Source: Straminergon stramineum
Lineage: Eukaryota > Streptophyta > Bryopsida > Hypnales > Calliergonaceae
Reading direction: 5' to 3'
Assembly (NCBI GenBank): GCA_963920665.1
Contig: OY987263.1
Location: 42,505,218 to 42,569,217, forward strand
Length of the DNA: 64,000 bases
Every line of letters begins with the position of its first letter. Positions within the stretch are counted from its first letter, which is position 1. Shown piece by piece: positions 1 to 12,212 of the stretch. The notes under the pieces were generated by a model. It did no database searches. It saw only the letters and a list, made by a program, of their open reading frames with translations, and was not told where the DNA came from. The position numbers and the translations under genes were made by a program.

Positions 1-241
1 ATGGTTTAGATGGTGCTAATGTGCATGGGTAATGTGCTAAACTCTAGAAGGTCTATGTGATTGAGATTTGTCTTCTTTTGGTGTGCTATGGTCATGGCAT
101 GTTAGAACTTATGAAAAGCAAACCATTTTTATGATTCTTTTAAGTAGTCTCCACTTTTGGTTTGCTTTGTATCTATATAGTTGCCTCTATTCGGATTTAA
201 TCATCTTGTTTTGAAAGAGGTTTTGGTGATGTGGGTGTAGC

Positions 242-859
242 AGTGAAGGCTCCAACGATGGTCCTATTTTGGAACCTAAACACAAGATCTTTTTAAGTCA
301 TAGTGGAGCTCAAAAAGAGTTTGTTGAACACTTGTGCAAAGCTTTTGAAGATCGGTGGCATTATCCTTTCTTTGATAGACGTCATGATAGCTTGCCTAAG
401 GGTGAAAGATTTCCAGAGTTGATTGTTCAAGCTACTGAACAATGTGAAATGTTGATTGTGGTTGTGTCAAACGAGTATTTTATGTCCAAATGGCCCATGA
501 TTGAATTGAGTGCCTTTGTTCAAGCTCACAAGTTACATAATGGGTCCAACAAGATGACCAAGATATTACCCCTATTTTATGGACTTTCAGTGAGTGAATT
601 AGATAACGAAGAAATGCAAAAGAAATGGTTTCAAGCATGGAAGACATTGGCGGAGGCTGATCCAAAGAAGCGAATTAATGTGAATGATTGGAAGTATGCA
701 TTCGATGTCTTGAGGTCTTTCAATGGCCTCTCGTATGATAAGAATTTGAAGGAGGTTGTGGCTTATGAAGAGGACATTGTTTCACAAGTTTGCAAGTCAA
801 TTGCTCCAGATATAAAGTGGGATGATTCACATGTGCAAGGAAAACCAAGAATTTGTAAG
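242..859 (+). CDS. TNL exon: TIR domain
   Basis: Encodes about 205 residues of TIR domain (FLSHSGAQK near the start, then FFDRR and SKWPMIEL). The glutamate of the WxxxEL motif sits where the catalytic glutamate of NAD-cleaving TIR domains is found, so NADase activity is plausible. Exon end is AAG|GTATTC at 859/860, chosen because the alternative GTAAGG donor at 855 brings a stop directly after splicing. The TIR part ends with a WDDSHVQGKPR linker typical of bryophyte-like TNLs (recalled, not searched). Confidence 0.85.
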
Positions 860-3800
860 GTATTCATTTGAAGGCTTCTCTTAAGCTTGTATTTATCTTT
901 GACTTTAGGATATGAGATTCTATGATTGGCCTTGATTGTTCTGAAGTGGATTTGTTGCATTTGAAGGGTTTATAGAAATGTTTAGTTTGTGTCTACATCA
1001 AGTTTTAGAAGTTAGGGGTTTTCAATTGATTGGATGGTTGTTTGGTTGTGCTCAATAGGTCATTCGTGAGAAGATTGAAGGGATCGGAGCTTCAAGAAAA
1101 TACAATGTAAAAGTGGTTGGTATATATGGTTTTGGAGGCATGGGCAAGACCACCACTTGTAAAACCTTGTGTAATGAACTTTCAAGCAAGTATGAAGGGA
1201 GGGTTTGCCATATTGAATTTCCAAGTGTTCCTTTGAATGAATCTAGAGAGTTGTTTCAAAAGGTCTTGAGAGACTTGACAAGGAAAAGCGTGGAGGTCAT
1301 TCAACAATTGAATGAAGGAGAGGTGAGATTTTGGTTTCTATGCTTAAGATTTGTTTACAAGTGCTTCCAGTATTGGAAGTTAATAATATCCAATAATACA
1401 TTTTGAAGACTTGATAGAGTGTAATTCTTGTCCTCATTTGTAGCTTTGTGTTCCTATTTGTACTATTTATTTTTAATTTTGAGTGTTTCTTATGCATAAT
1501 TGGGTTGATTGAGTCATGCACACTTATATGAGATAGTGTGAAGATACATTTCAACTTTCAAATCTTGAATGCATGTGATTGAAATCATTCTTGGCTCAAT
1601 TATTGTGGCTTATAGGTTTTGTGGTGAATGTGTTTCTAGTGCAAGGACATTTTGCGTAAAAGTCTTTTCAAACAAAGAACCTTTTTGGTGATTGATAATA
1701 TTTCAGACAACTACCGATCCATCCAACATGCAAAGACTCTTTTGGAGGTTCCGTATCACATGGATAGTTTGGTGGTTGTGACAGCTCGCTCTCGAGCTCT
1801 TCTTGAGCTTTTGGGGTTAGATAGAGATGCATGTCTTGAGATGCCTGATTTAGAGGAATCAGATGCAGTGAGTTTATTTTTGCACCACGCAGCTAGTGGT
1901 AAGCAATTTTCTGAAGATGAAGAGATGCATGATGTAATGACTTGCGTTAGGAGGTGTTATGTCTCCAAGGGTAATAGACAAGGCCATCACTATCATCCAT
2001 TGGCATTGCAATCTTTGGGATTGCAATTGGGTTGCCATGGAGAGCGTCCTTCATTATGGGTGAGAAATTTGCAACAGGTGCGAACTTTCAATTTTTTCTC
2101 AGGAGGAAATCCCGTGTTTGATATTTTGAGGAGTAGTTTTGACTTGCTACCTCCAAGGGATCAAACTTTGTTTATGGATGTGGGACGCTTTTGCAAATGG
2201 ATATATTTTTCTAGACTCCCAAAACGTATTGAATGGTTGTGCGCTGTATACAATGAAGATAAAGATAAACTACTACTTCGGGTATAAATCATGTTTCCAT
2301 CCTTTGCAAGTTTGAGATGTGACATTTTTTATTTTTTGCACAAAGTTTTTTGTAATCTCTTAAAGATGTAGTTATACTAAGATTGTCAAGGAGTGCTAAT
2401 TTTTTGTTTAGTCTTGTTTGTTCCATTTGTATTAAATTAGTTTTCTTGATAAATTACTTGCATTCAAAATGTTTGGCTAATTGGGGCTATGGAATGTTTA
2501 GGAAGTTGCAATATAGACAAATAAAAATTTCTTACAAAATTCATTTGTATTGTTGTTGGAATGGTAGTTGGAGCATCTTAAGCGAAAAGGATTGTTGCAG
2601 GATGTGGATTTAAGATCTGGTAGAATTTGCATGCATGATTTGTACTTGGAGTTTGCCGAGCTTGAAGCGATGGGATCTTTCAATAAATTTACCAAGTTGC
2701 AGGAGCGGATGTGGGTGTATATGAAGAACAATGATCTCACAGAACTTTTACGTAAACCAAAGGGTGGATGTTGGCACAAGTTGATACGACTTTCTATTAT
2801 ACAAAGCTCTTTGGGCCATGAAAATCATGGTCGGATTGGAGGTATGGAGGGCATCAAATGGGATTATTTTTCCAATGTCGAAGTATTGCAGCTTTCTGGA
2901 TTGCATTGGGGACATGGAGCTCTAAATTTGGCAGGCTTGCTACACTTAAGAGTTTTGGAACTACTTGATGTAAGTGGGATTGATAAAGTTGAGGGCTTGG
3001 TAAAACTTAATCACCTCACTTATATTGGATGGTGGTTTTCATTACCTATTTCCCGTAATGGTATGGGTGCTTATATTGTGGGACAACTTCCTTCATCCCT
3101 AAAGCGATTAATCATTTGGAGAGTACAAGTGGTATTGGAGTCAAACCTACTTGCCCAATGCCGTAATTTATTGAGACTAGAGCTTTATTTGGTTGAAGCT
3201 TGTTCATTAGATCTGAGCAATTGTTGGTCCTTGAATATTGTGCGCCTTAGAGAAATTAGGGAGTTGCAAACCTTGCTGGGACTTGGTGCAAGTCATCCAT
3301 CCAACCTACACTCTCTTGTCATTCATGACTGCAAGGATTTGGTTGATATTCCGGGGATAGATCATCTTATCGACCTAAAGAAGCTACGCATACAAAATTG
3401 TCCAAACTGTAAGATGCCTAGTTTGTGTGATCTTACAGAATTACAAGTCTTGAGTATTTCAAGTGAGCAAAGACTTGTGGTACATGCAATGGATTGCTTT
3501 CCTAGCCAGCTTCATGAGCTTCATTTGCGCTTGAGCCAATTGAACAAGGGATTGAATCTCACTGGATTCAAGCAATTGGAAGTTCTAGACTTAAGTGAGA
3601 GTAGTGGATTAACATCCTTGGTAGAAGTGGGAGATTTGCCTGCATTGCAATGCCTCAATCTTAGATGTTGCGAACATCTATTACGATTGCCTGACTTGAG
3701 TATGTCTAGGAAACTCCAAGAACTTGACCTTGAGGGATGTTCTACCCTAGAGCTTCATGAGAAAGATATTCAAATTCTCTCTAAGTTGCCTTTATTGCAA

Positions 3801-4022
3801 CCAGTGCTCTTTTCAGGAGTGAAGGAGCGAGGGATGTTCAGGTTGGATCTTGTTCATGGGAAGGTGCTTGTTCATTCATCATCGTTTTGGGCTCCAAGGT
3901 GGGAATTTTGGAAGGCAGGTGAATGGGAGGAACGAGATCTAGGCACACCTCCAATCAAAATTGGAATGCGTGGCACTTGTGAATTAGATATAGTGGACAA
4001 CAAAGATTGGGATTCAGATTGA
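242..4022 (+). CDS. TIR-NB-LRR (TNL) immune receptor, 5' partial, four visible exons
   Basis: Intracellular immune receptor of the TNL class. Exon model: ~242-859, 1059-1322, 1646-2281, 2568-4022, every junction phase 0 with GT..AG introns. The spliced frame runs TIR, NB-ARC, MHD, LRR without a stop until TGA at 4020-4022. Seen: TIR motif SKWPMIEL, P-loop GFGGMGKTT, kinase-2 FLVIDNIS, RNBS-B VVTARSRA, a GLPL-type HPLAL, and CMHDL. These are the full set of NB-ARC landmarks, so the protein could be functional. The reading frame is open upstream only to about 230 and has no ATG there; exon 1 seems to begin at an acceptor near 240-243, so the first coding exon lies before or outside the window. 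Family assignment is firm; ligand and pathway are unknown. Confidence 0.9.
1059..1322 (+). CDS. TNL exon: P-loop of NB-ARC
   Basis: 88 codons, acceptor AATAG at 1054-1058, donor GAG|GTGAGA at 1322/1323. Contains VVGIYGFGGMGKTTTCK, the Walker A nucleotide-binding loop. Continues the TIR exon in phase 0. Confidence 0.88.
1646..2281 (+). CDS. TNL exon: kinase-2 to ARC region
   Basis: 212 codons, acceptor GCAAG at 1641-1645, donor CGG|GTATAA at 2281/2282. Contains kinase-2 FLVIDNIS with the Walker B acidic residue, RNBS-B VVTARSRALLELLG, the acidic EMPDLEESDAVSLFLHHA block and a GLPL-like HPLALQSLG. The stretch between RNBS-C and GLPL (CVRRCYVSKGNRQG) is short and a little unusual. Confidence 0.87.
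2568..4022 (+). CDS. TNL exon: MHD motif and leucine-rich repeats
   Basis: 485 codons from acceptor GGTAG (2563-2567) to TGA. Starts LEHLKRKGLLQD, then CMHDLYLEFA (MHD regulatory motif), then about a dozen leucine-rich repeats (for example LNLAGLLHLRVLELLDVS and LPALQCLNLRCC), and a C-terminal post-LRR tail of about 90 residues with RGMFRLDLVHGKVLVHSSSF. The LRR part is the presumed ligand or self-inhibitory surface. Confidence 0.9.
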   Translation: MEHLKRKGLLQDVDLRSGRICMHDLYLEFAELEAMGSFNKFTKLQERMWVYMKNNDLTELLRKPKGGCWHKLIRLSIIQSSLGHENHGRIGGMEGIKWDYFSNVEVLQLSGLHWGHGALNLAGLLHLRVLELLDVSGIDKVEGLVKLNHLTYIGWWFSLPISRNGMGAYIVGQLPSSLKRLIIWRVQVVLESNLLAQCRNLLRLELYLVEACSLDLSNCWSLNIVRLREIRELQTLLGLGASHPSNLHSLVIHDCKDLVDIPGIDHLIDLKKLRIQNCPNCKMPSLCDLTELQVLSISSEQRLVVHAMDCFPSQLHELHLRLSQLNKGLNLTGFKQLEVLDLSESSGLTSLVEVGDLPALQCLNLRCCEHLLRLPDLSMSRKLQELDLEGCSTLELHEKDIQILSKLPLLQPVLFSGVKERGMFRLDLVHGKVLVHSSSFWAPRWEFWKAGEWEERDLGTPPIKIGMRGTCELDIVDNKDWDSD

Positions 4023-5504
4023 GAGCATGTTGGCATAGTTTATGGAAAATGTTTTAGTTATAATCTAGGCAATCACAATGAGTTGGCCCAATTAAAGCAT
4101 ATGTAGGTGTTGGTTGGTGCCTTCTTTGAATGTATTTACAACATCACCAAGTTTGTGACTTGATTTGGTAGGAGATGATGGTCTTTTGGGGTTGAACTTT
4201 GTTTCAAGGAAGTAGTGGATTTTTTCTTAAGGAATAGTTGGTTGGAATGTCAAGTGAGTTGTAGATTGTTTGAATTCCACTTGGTGAATGAATGAGGCTA
4301 CTTAATAATACCTTGTACCTCATTGGCACCTTTGCATGGTGCATTGATGACAATTCTTTTGTTCTTGTTGGAGATGATAGAAGTGAGGGTGTTGTGAGTT
4401 TCACACATGAGGTGGTTTGGCCATTCCAAGTTTTCTTTTCTTATTGGGGTTTCTCTGTCATTGTTGATGGGTGGAATTGTAGTTGCTATTTAGATAGAAA
4501 CATGATTGTTAGAGGATGGGTGTTAGAACTTCTGCTTGTCACTTCTAATGAGGAGCACTCTAAATGTGGATTCCAATTCCATATTTATCTTAGTAAGAAG
4601 CGTTTGCTAGTATAGTTCATGCCAGTCTCTCATTGAATGTGTGCTACCCCATTATTCAATGTGACCTTCATTGTGTGGACTCAAATGCTATTTTTTTTCT
4701 CTCTCTCTCTCTTAAAACAAAACAAATGCCATATAGATTTATATGTGAGGTGCAACTCACAACATAGACATAGTTGATAAATGTAAAGTGTAATAAAGAT
4801 GATTACCTATAACACTACTAGAATACAAAGAGAACGCACAACTTGATTCAGGACTATATTACCCAATAGTACTATAACCAACAAATAAGCTTAGACAATG
4901 GCCGTGGGTATACACCGTGGAAGCAAGCCGTTGGGAGATGGGAGGTTCTAGGTATCAACTTGACCCTCACCTTGAAGGATGGCAAGATGCCTGACGAAAA
5001 GTCTTTTTTTCAATGTGGCCCTTCCCACACGTCCTGTAGATGCACTACGCTTGTAGTTTGGACCATCTCTTTGCATGCATAGTTTACGTTAATAACCACT
5101 TTTGAAAAAAGTGTGTCCAAATTAACAAAAAAAAAAAAAAAAGTGTTGATTTTTTTGTTAATTTGGACTTGTTGACCTAGACAATGCAAAATAAAAAAGT
5201 GTTGATATGGTTTTTATTTGTAACACTTTTTTGTTATTCATGAATACAAAAATGTTCATTTTGTTGTTACTTTCCACATGTTAATGTTGGTCTTCAACAA
5301 AGAAGTATTCACGAATCTGTTGTTTGCAACATTTTTTGGGTGCTTGCTAATAGGGGGTAGTGCAAGTGGAGTAGCCCATACAAAGTTATTTGTATACCTC
5401 CATGATAGTTTAGTTATATTTTAAACTAACATAAAGTGCAATGCTAACCTTCATTGCCATTCAATTCTATGTGTTACAATGCCAAGTAGGTAGGTAGCTA
5501 GCAA
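4023..5504. other. TNL 3' flank and AT-rich spacer, no gene recognised
   Basis: Contains the likely 3' UTR, a CT microsatellite near 4698-4713 and a hairpin at 5115-5168. An open frame at 4292-4615 has no recognisable domain and lies where the 3' UTR is expected, so it is not called. Confidence 0.6.
5115..5168. repeat. Poly(A)/poly(T) hairpin
   Basis: GTCCAAATTAACAAAAAA is followed after an A-run and a short loop by its complement TTTTTTGTTAATTTGGAC. Looks like a small foldback or a relic of a MITE; no target duplication was identified. Confidence 0.7.
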
Positions 5505-6010
5505 CGACACTAGTGTACAAGCTTAGAGCTGTGAGCATGGAGCTTGTGAGCCTGGAGTCCCCCCAATTTTTTTTTGGAATTTTTTGCCCAAAAATAGAGA
5601 AAAACTTTATATTTATAGTAAGTTTTGTGACCTATGATTGCGTCCCCTATAATTGTGGATTGTGTTAAATTTTACACTTTAATGTATTGAAATTTTTATT
5701 TGCTATGTGGTTAGGCTTTCAAATTTCTTTGCAAAGTTTCAGCATTTTGTTTATCTAGAACAATACATAACATGTCAAATGCTTCAAATCTAGTAGCTCT
5801 ATATCATTTTTGGAAAACTTTGTGGTGTTATTCTAACTAGCTAAATTGAATTCGAAGAACCATGACTCTTGAATATCCCATAACAATTGGGATTTAGAAC
5901 ATGAAGTAGTATAAGAAGACATATGGAGGGTGAGTTGATAACCTGAAGATTAGGGTGAGATGATGACCACAAGCCAATATAGATTTGTGGTGGACATTCC
6001 ACTTAAGCTT
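5505..6010 (+). repeat. Relic of the 5' flank of the ParB/methyltransferase element
   Basis: Matches 41,520-42,060 in order: repeated GAGCTTGTGAGC-type words, a TTTATAGTAAGTTTTGTGA block (ATTTATGGTAAATTTTGTGA at 41.67 kb), a CCCCTATAA..GTGGATTGTG block, an ACTAGCTAAATTGAAT block and a final GGATTTGT..GTGGACATT block. Diverged and truncated: none of the coding exons follow. It shows that the 41-47 kb element belongs to a repeated family. Confidence 0.75.
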
Positions 6011-8009
6011 TAGGTATTTTACTTTATATAATTTTCAATTTCAAAATTGATTTTTCATGATGATTGAATTATATTGCCAAATGGTGGATCTCAGAATTTC
6101 TTTTATAATGACTAATCCAAAATTAATTAGAAAGAAAAAAAGAGGAAAGAAATAGAATGGGAAAAAAAAAAAAACTTTTCTAGTACACCTCTTTTTGAAA
6201 AAGAGCATTGGTCTAATTCAATCCTCTCCGATGCATAGTGTTTTCTAAACCCATTTTTGGATTTAATTTTAAGAGAAGTATACATGCATAAATAACTATA
6301 GTAATATAAGATGCTATTCAACATGTTTGAAGTAAACAACAGTTATATCTAGTGATCCATCACCCAAAATACTGAATGAAGAAAAGTGTAATAGTGTTTG
6401 AAACTACATGAATCTTAATAAAACATGCACATCCATAGGCTCAAAGGATTGAAATATATTGGTTCCTAAAGAGGACCTAGAATATTTAGAGAACTATCAA
6501 TACTATTCTATACCCTCTTTTTTCTTGGTAGGACAAATAGTGGTTTAAGAAAGAGAATCCATGTTCATAAATCCGTCAAAGTTTCATGAGGACTAGGACC
6601 TCACTTGCACCCATGCACCAAAACAGACAATTAGTATGTTTAAAGTACGTATGTGAGGTATCTTAAGTTGTAGTCACTTGTTATCGTTTTCACATCAAAC
6701 ATCCTAGAATGAAAATAGCTCTACAAAGTCCAAACCCAATATACCCAGAGAAATGAAAACCAATGCAAAACCTAATTGTTTAAAGATGATAGTGTGGAAG
6801 TCATTTTGGGTAGCAAAGCTCTGTTCCTGGCCAAATCTCTCAAAAATGGAAGTGCTTGTATGAACCACAAGAAAAACCAGACAATAAAGCTCTATTTGAG
6901 AGGATCAAAATGGTAGAAACAAGAGGTTTAGAGCAACTGAAGGTGCCAAGGGCAACAAAATAACATCACTTTCCTATGAAGTACCAAGCTCAAGGAAAAA
7001 CCAACAATACAAACCATCAAGCCTTGTGGTTATTGTTGTACCAGTTATTAGGCACTATTAGCATATCACCATTGGGTCATGCTAATGTACAAACATGGCT
7101 AATTACAAGCCTATCTAGGTCATTACCACATATGGCCTCCAAATCAGGAACTAGTTGGAGAAGAAGTCCTTGGGATTTAATAAGTGGTGTAGTTGTAAGT
7201 CAAATACTACATTGTCAGTAAATGGAGGCTAATTATTATACACAATTAGGATGTTAGACATGCCATACTAGTTGGCAAATCAAGCCCATCCATTACTACA
7301 CATACTGCGATTAATAAAAGAAATTGTCACTAAATACCATCAAAGGTAGTTAGCATGTAACTAAAGGAATAAAGCTAAATATCATTCATATAATTCCTAA
7401 TAGGACAAAAGACTAAAGCACATAAGCATATCTAAAATGTAGAAATTGGGATTTCTACTAGTGGATCATAATTGTAAGAAATGCCATTGAATGTGTCAAT
7501 ACAGTCAAAGTTTGCAATCTTTTGCTTCCAAATCAACACACAAATTGTGTGACATGATGGGATACTAGATAATCTCATCAAGTAAATCTCTCAAAAATGA
7601 GCTTGAAATAGAATCTAGAAAGAAAAAAATGGGGAAAGAAAAAAAATGGCAAAGAATAACAAGAAAGAAAGGAGAATGAAAAAACCTAGAAACAAATGGG
7701 GAAATTCAAGAGAAAACAATGGAATTAAAAAGTCAATGAAGAAGTATACAAATGGAACAAATCTAGGAAAAAAGGGAAAGAATTTTTTTATATTCATATA
7801 TGCTTTATAGAAATAGGTTTATGGGTTGTACAGAATTATAGTCATTTATATGAATTAACTTCAAAACAATTGACTAATGAGACTTGCTTCCATATTCCAA
7901 AAATGCATTCACTAGACAATTCCATAAGCTTCAAATAATTTCAATCATAATATATGTGAATGAATATAATATGAGTGAAGTACACCAATAAATGCAGCCA
8001 TGCCTATTC
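6011..8009. other. AT-rich spacer, no gene recognised
   Basis: Low-complexity AT-rich sequence with a purine-rich tract at about 7610-7790. The short open frames here are compositional (poly-Phe/Lys) or without any recognisable motif. Confidence 0.6.
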
Positions 8010-11000
8010 TAAGACTATGATGATTCTCGCTCGAACTAGAAGTAGCTTCAACTTATTGAAGCTATAACTTGGTGCATGAATAAATTTGTCATCATGGATG
8101 TCCATCTTGCAGAAGTATCAGTATAGGTAGTACAAGTGTTTGTAATTCACGTACTGTTGACGACCTCCAATAGCAAAAATAGTCATATTCATGAAGTCTG
8201 GACATGTGCATGTAGGGAATATACCCACAATAATTCGATACACATTTTTAGTAGGGTCTACCCCAGTCTCTAGTGATACAATTGTGCCTAGTCCAAGAAA
8301 AGGAAGCAATGTCACTCTGACTATTTGTCCTCTCACGTTGCCGACACTTTCCCACTTGTTCCGCTACTCTATAGTTGGTGCATTTGTAATTTGCCATATG
8401 GTTAGATTGTTCCTAACCGTTGGATATGCATCTCCATTTTGTGGAGGAGGGTGATCATACAAAACACTCTTGAATACGTTAGACATGTTGAAGAGTCGAC
8501 ATGGCAATAATGTTGGACGCTCCTGGAGATGGAAGCCTGCATGTTGCAACAACATCTCCTCGCGACTGAGATTACTCCTAGTTAAAATAGGCCATACTTT
8601 CGACAACTAAACTGATCTATAACCCACTTACCCACTTGTGCTTTGTACCTTTTACACATCTTTCAATGTCATCCCTACAGAACCAAAAGTCCACCACCAC
8701 TTCATACTTATTCCGGTAATCTTCCTTTCTCTTGCAATAGGTGGGAGATGGGGTTCCCTTCTATCCTCTTGCAATTTTGGCAATGCACTTCATATTTGAC
8801 CCCCATTGTTGAGCTTGACATTTTGCATTTGATTTGTGGCTAATTCTCACATGTGCCATCATGATGTGTCACAATTGCTTTCAAATGCAATTGTAACATG
8901 ATGGGAAGTAGTCACTTCAGGTTCTCTTCCCTTGCCATCCAAACAATCGAGATTTGCCATAGTAGACCTAGTTTGGACACGAGGTTGAGAAAAATTGACT
9001 TTATCTGGTTGATGGGAGATTCTTTTACTGTGGATGGGAATATCCTATTTCCTTTTTGTGCTTCCAAAGATTTCTTCTCCTTCTAGATGAGGTATGCGAG
9101 TTCCAACACCTTTAGATCCAAGTAATGTGTTCAAGGCCTCCGCCATCTTCTTTAGATCTCCACTTCGTCTTGCAGCTCTCAACTTCAACTCCCCCTTTGA
9201 TGGACCAAATCCACATGCATGTCCTTTCAAGTAAGCACGGTAGTTTATCATTTGTATCCATGCATGGATACTATCATTGCAAGTGGCATCAAACAAATTG
9301 TTTCCCCAATTTCCGGACATTTGAAGCCACTCGTTGTGAACTATTTTCGACAAATTGCATGAAGGCATGTCCGCCATCTCCTCCAAACTCAAATCCTATA
9401 ATTAATTCAAGAAACAAAACATCACTTCATATGTTAAATTTCATACACAACCATCTATATTTCAAAACTCTAATATATGAACACCTTGTACTATTTAAAT
9501 GAGTTGAAATACATTTGAAGAGAACAAAAATAAATAAATTTACTACTCCTCTATAGATGAACCTTACAACTTTTATATTATTTCACGAGTTATGATTTGT
9601 CAACTTCTTCCCTCTACCGCCTCTTTCATAATTTGTTTTTCTTTCTAGTAACCCAAAATAGGGGTATTGCAAGGCAACTCCTAAACCTAACTGAGTTTTT
9701 GTATTACTTCATGGTACCCCCTTTTTTGGTTACTATATAGAAAAAAGAAAAGTAAAATTTAAAGTCATTGGTATTCATGAACCCTTATTTGGAACTCAAG
9801 TATGCTTATCTCAAATCATAAACAAACATATTTATTTTGCCAAGGTAAAATTTGACAAGTGCAAATAAGATGTATATATTTAATGAAAACGTGCACTTAT
9901 CACTTGCATGAAGCCTCCCCACTACTAGTACCCAAAATGCCAAAATGCTAGCCAATGATCCAAGTGATGAAGTGCATCTTTGGTAGTAGCACCAGATGAT
10001 AACCACCATGACAAAATCACAAGGTAACGCGTCTCTGCCTCCTCCATAGTCTTTGAATCTTTGTACTACTTACGTAAGATATTGTGTTGTTGTTGAAATG
10101 TTTCCTTGATGTGCTTTTGGAGAGAATACTCCAATGCAATAAACATGTCCTCTCACATTTATCCATTATCTCATCTAGAGAACCACTTTTGTAGACGATA
10201 CGAACCACATTCCAATTGGCCATAGCACTATCTACCATAAACCCCTTGAAGTTTGGGTGATTCACTTTGTATTATGACATGATAACATTCAAGCACCTCC
10301 AAAATTGAATTTGTATCTTTGTATCTTCAGATTGCATATCACATGTTGAAATGGTCATGACCTTTTTATACTAAGGATCATACATGTGGCAAGCCATCAT
10401 GGTCCACTCTTTCACATGCTTCACGTGGTCAAACATCATCCATCCATTTTGTAGATTACTTTTGGGTTGCATGCCCTTACAAGGTCCACTCCACTTCCAA
10501 GTCCTTTTGTTAGTATCTTAAAAATGTACACCTTCTCCTTGCCTGGTCCTAGGAAGACACTATCATGTATGAATTTGAACTTCGACTCTTTCTTCATAGT
10601 CATGATGTTCTCAATCACACCTCCTCGATTGGTTGAGCGAAATGAAGAGATGACATTATGTATATTTGGACTGCTTAAATATTGGAAGCGAACCATAACC
10701 TCCTCAAGTTCTTCACCCTTCAACATCTCCTTCTCTCCATCTCCATTGTGAAACAAAAAGTTTGTTACGAAGTCCTTACTAGCAAATAAAGCAATTTCAA
10801 AGTTGGTAGCGGTGGGAGTCTTGGCCACTTTTTCCACTATGAGTCTACAAATCGTTTCCGCGGAATCTCTATACATACCCTTTGCTACTTAGTGAGCATG
10901 ATCACCAAAGTGAATAGCGGCCCCACTCATTTTTGGATTGTCACTATAGCAGTAGTAAATCCTAGCATCACATGTGCTGAGGCACCTAGGTATTATTCTA

Positions 11001-12212
11001 TAGAGCTTGCAAACTAGAGTACAATCCTTGGGAGGATTGTCCCCGACTACAAAAGGAAAGCTCGTATAACCAATCCACTTAGTTTTGTTTGGTTTAGAAG
11101 CCCTCTGTAAGTAATCACATTCTGGATTTTCACAAGAAAGATGACCAACACAATATAACTTACAGAACTTCAAGTGGTCGGAGTTGTGAATGTTTGTCAT
11201 CATCAACTTGCACCACGGGTGTCCGTCATAACACTTGTCCATTCCTTCTAAGTTCTTGGCTGCTGATAAAGAAGAAAATGACTAGCATGGAGGCAATTCA
11301 AAGATCACAACCCCATTGAATAGGGGTGGAAGAAATTGCACTCGATGGTGCTTCATACACTTTAGATCTATTGTTGACAACTCATTCTAAGAATGATGCA
11401 TAGTGGCTAATCTTTGCAAACACTCCATTATACTCACTCGGTCGACTACATTAGGATGCAACAGAGGACAGGATAATGAGGACAAGGATTGACTATTTGA
11501 TGGGGTGCCAAATTTTGAGTTCAAAATACTCTTTCCATCCAATGGGGCTAGTGTAAAGCATAATTGCTTTTGTAGCATTATGTCTGGGGGCACTCTTTCT
11601 AATTGACTGATTTGCTAAACAACTCTATGATAGGATTGAGTTTTTCAACTTTCATTGCTTGGAGAACAATATTATTATGGAGAACAAGGAACACTCGTAA
11701 GAAGGACTAGGAAATATTGTATATGTGATGTATGGTATATCCACAATGGATGCATCTGATTGGTGACTTAGAATCTCAATTGATGTAGCTACCATAGCTA
11801 GAGGGAGGCCATAGGCTCTTTAGTTTCCAATAGATAAGTTCTAACAATGACCTGTTTCTTCCATAGACTTCACTATAAGAACTAACTCTTGTACTTCTCC
11901 TAATTCTGACTTCCGCTCTTCTTCAACATAGATAGAGGACTTCAGCAATCTAAAACGCATGTGAAGTAGATGGCTCGGAACTTTGGCCCTCCCTCCTTCA
12001 TCTATTGGAAAGACAAGGGGAATCTCATGACCATCTACACGTATAGAAGCCATGCTACAAAGAACATGGACAAAGAATATTGAAAACGAAAGAAGTTGCT
12101 CTTTGGTGTGAAGCATAGGACAATTTGTCTTTGCAAAGCCCTTTACCCTATATGACACCTTTGCCATCAATTGAAGTGGAAGATAGGACAATAAAAGCAA
12201 GTTTTTCAACAT
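8010..12212 (-). pseudogene. Decayed MULE-like transposase gene with SWIM zinc finger
   Basis: Read on the minus strand from 12,212 to about 8,010. Pieces in order: an N-terminal block (12,212-11,841; IPLVFPIDEGG, KSELGEVQELV); a Cys-rich block (11,593-10,889; GHPWCKL, LYCVGHLSCENPECDYL, IYYCYS, HFGDHAH); a block at 10,876-10,436 (TPTATNFEIAL, LSSPNIHNVISSFR, GSGVDLVR); then MMFDHVKHVKEW and CDMQSEDT, matching the first acidic part and E-box of MULE DDE domains; then FMVDSAMANWNVVRIVY with ERTCLLHW (10,265-10,017), the second acidic part plus C..H; GGHUP-like linker blocks are missing; 9,392-9,045; and last CTCPDF...YVNYKHLYYLY (8,336-8,118), a SWIM CxCx(n)CxH finger with its third Cys changed to Tyr. 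Stops (for example at 10,889) and frameshifts (for example between 10,436 and 10,265) disable it. No terminal repeats were found. The MULE assignment rests on motif order, not a search. Confidence 0.72.

Noticed and set aside
4292..4615. 107-codon open frame after the TNL
   Set aside because: No motif, lies in the expected 3' UTR, no splice or start support.
7615..7797. Phe-rich minus-strand frame
   Set aside because: Reflects an A/G-rich tract; no protein signal.
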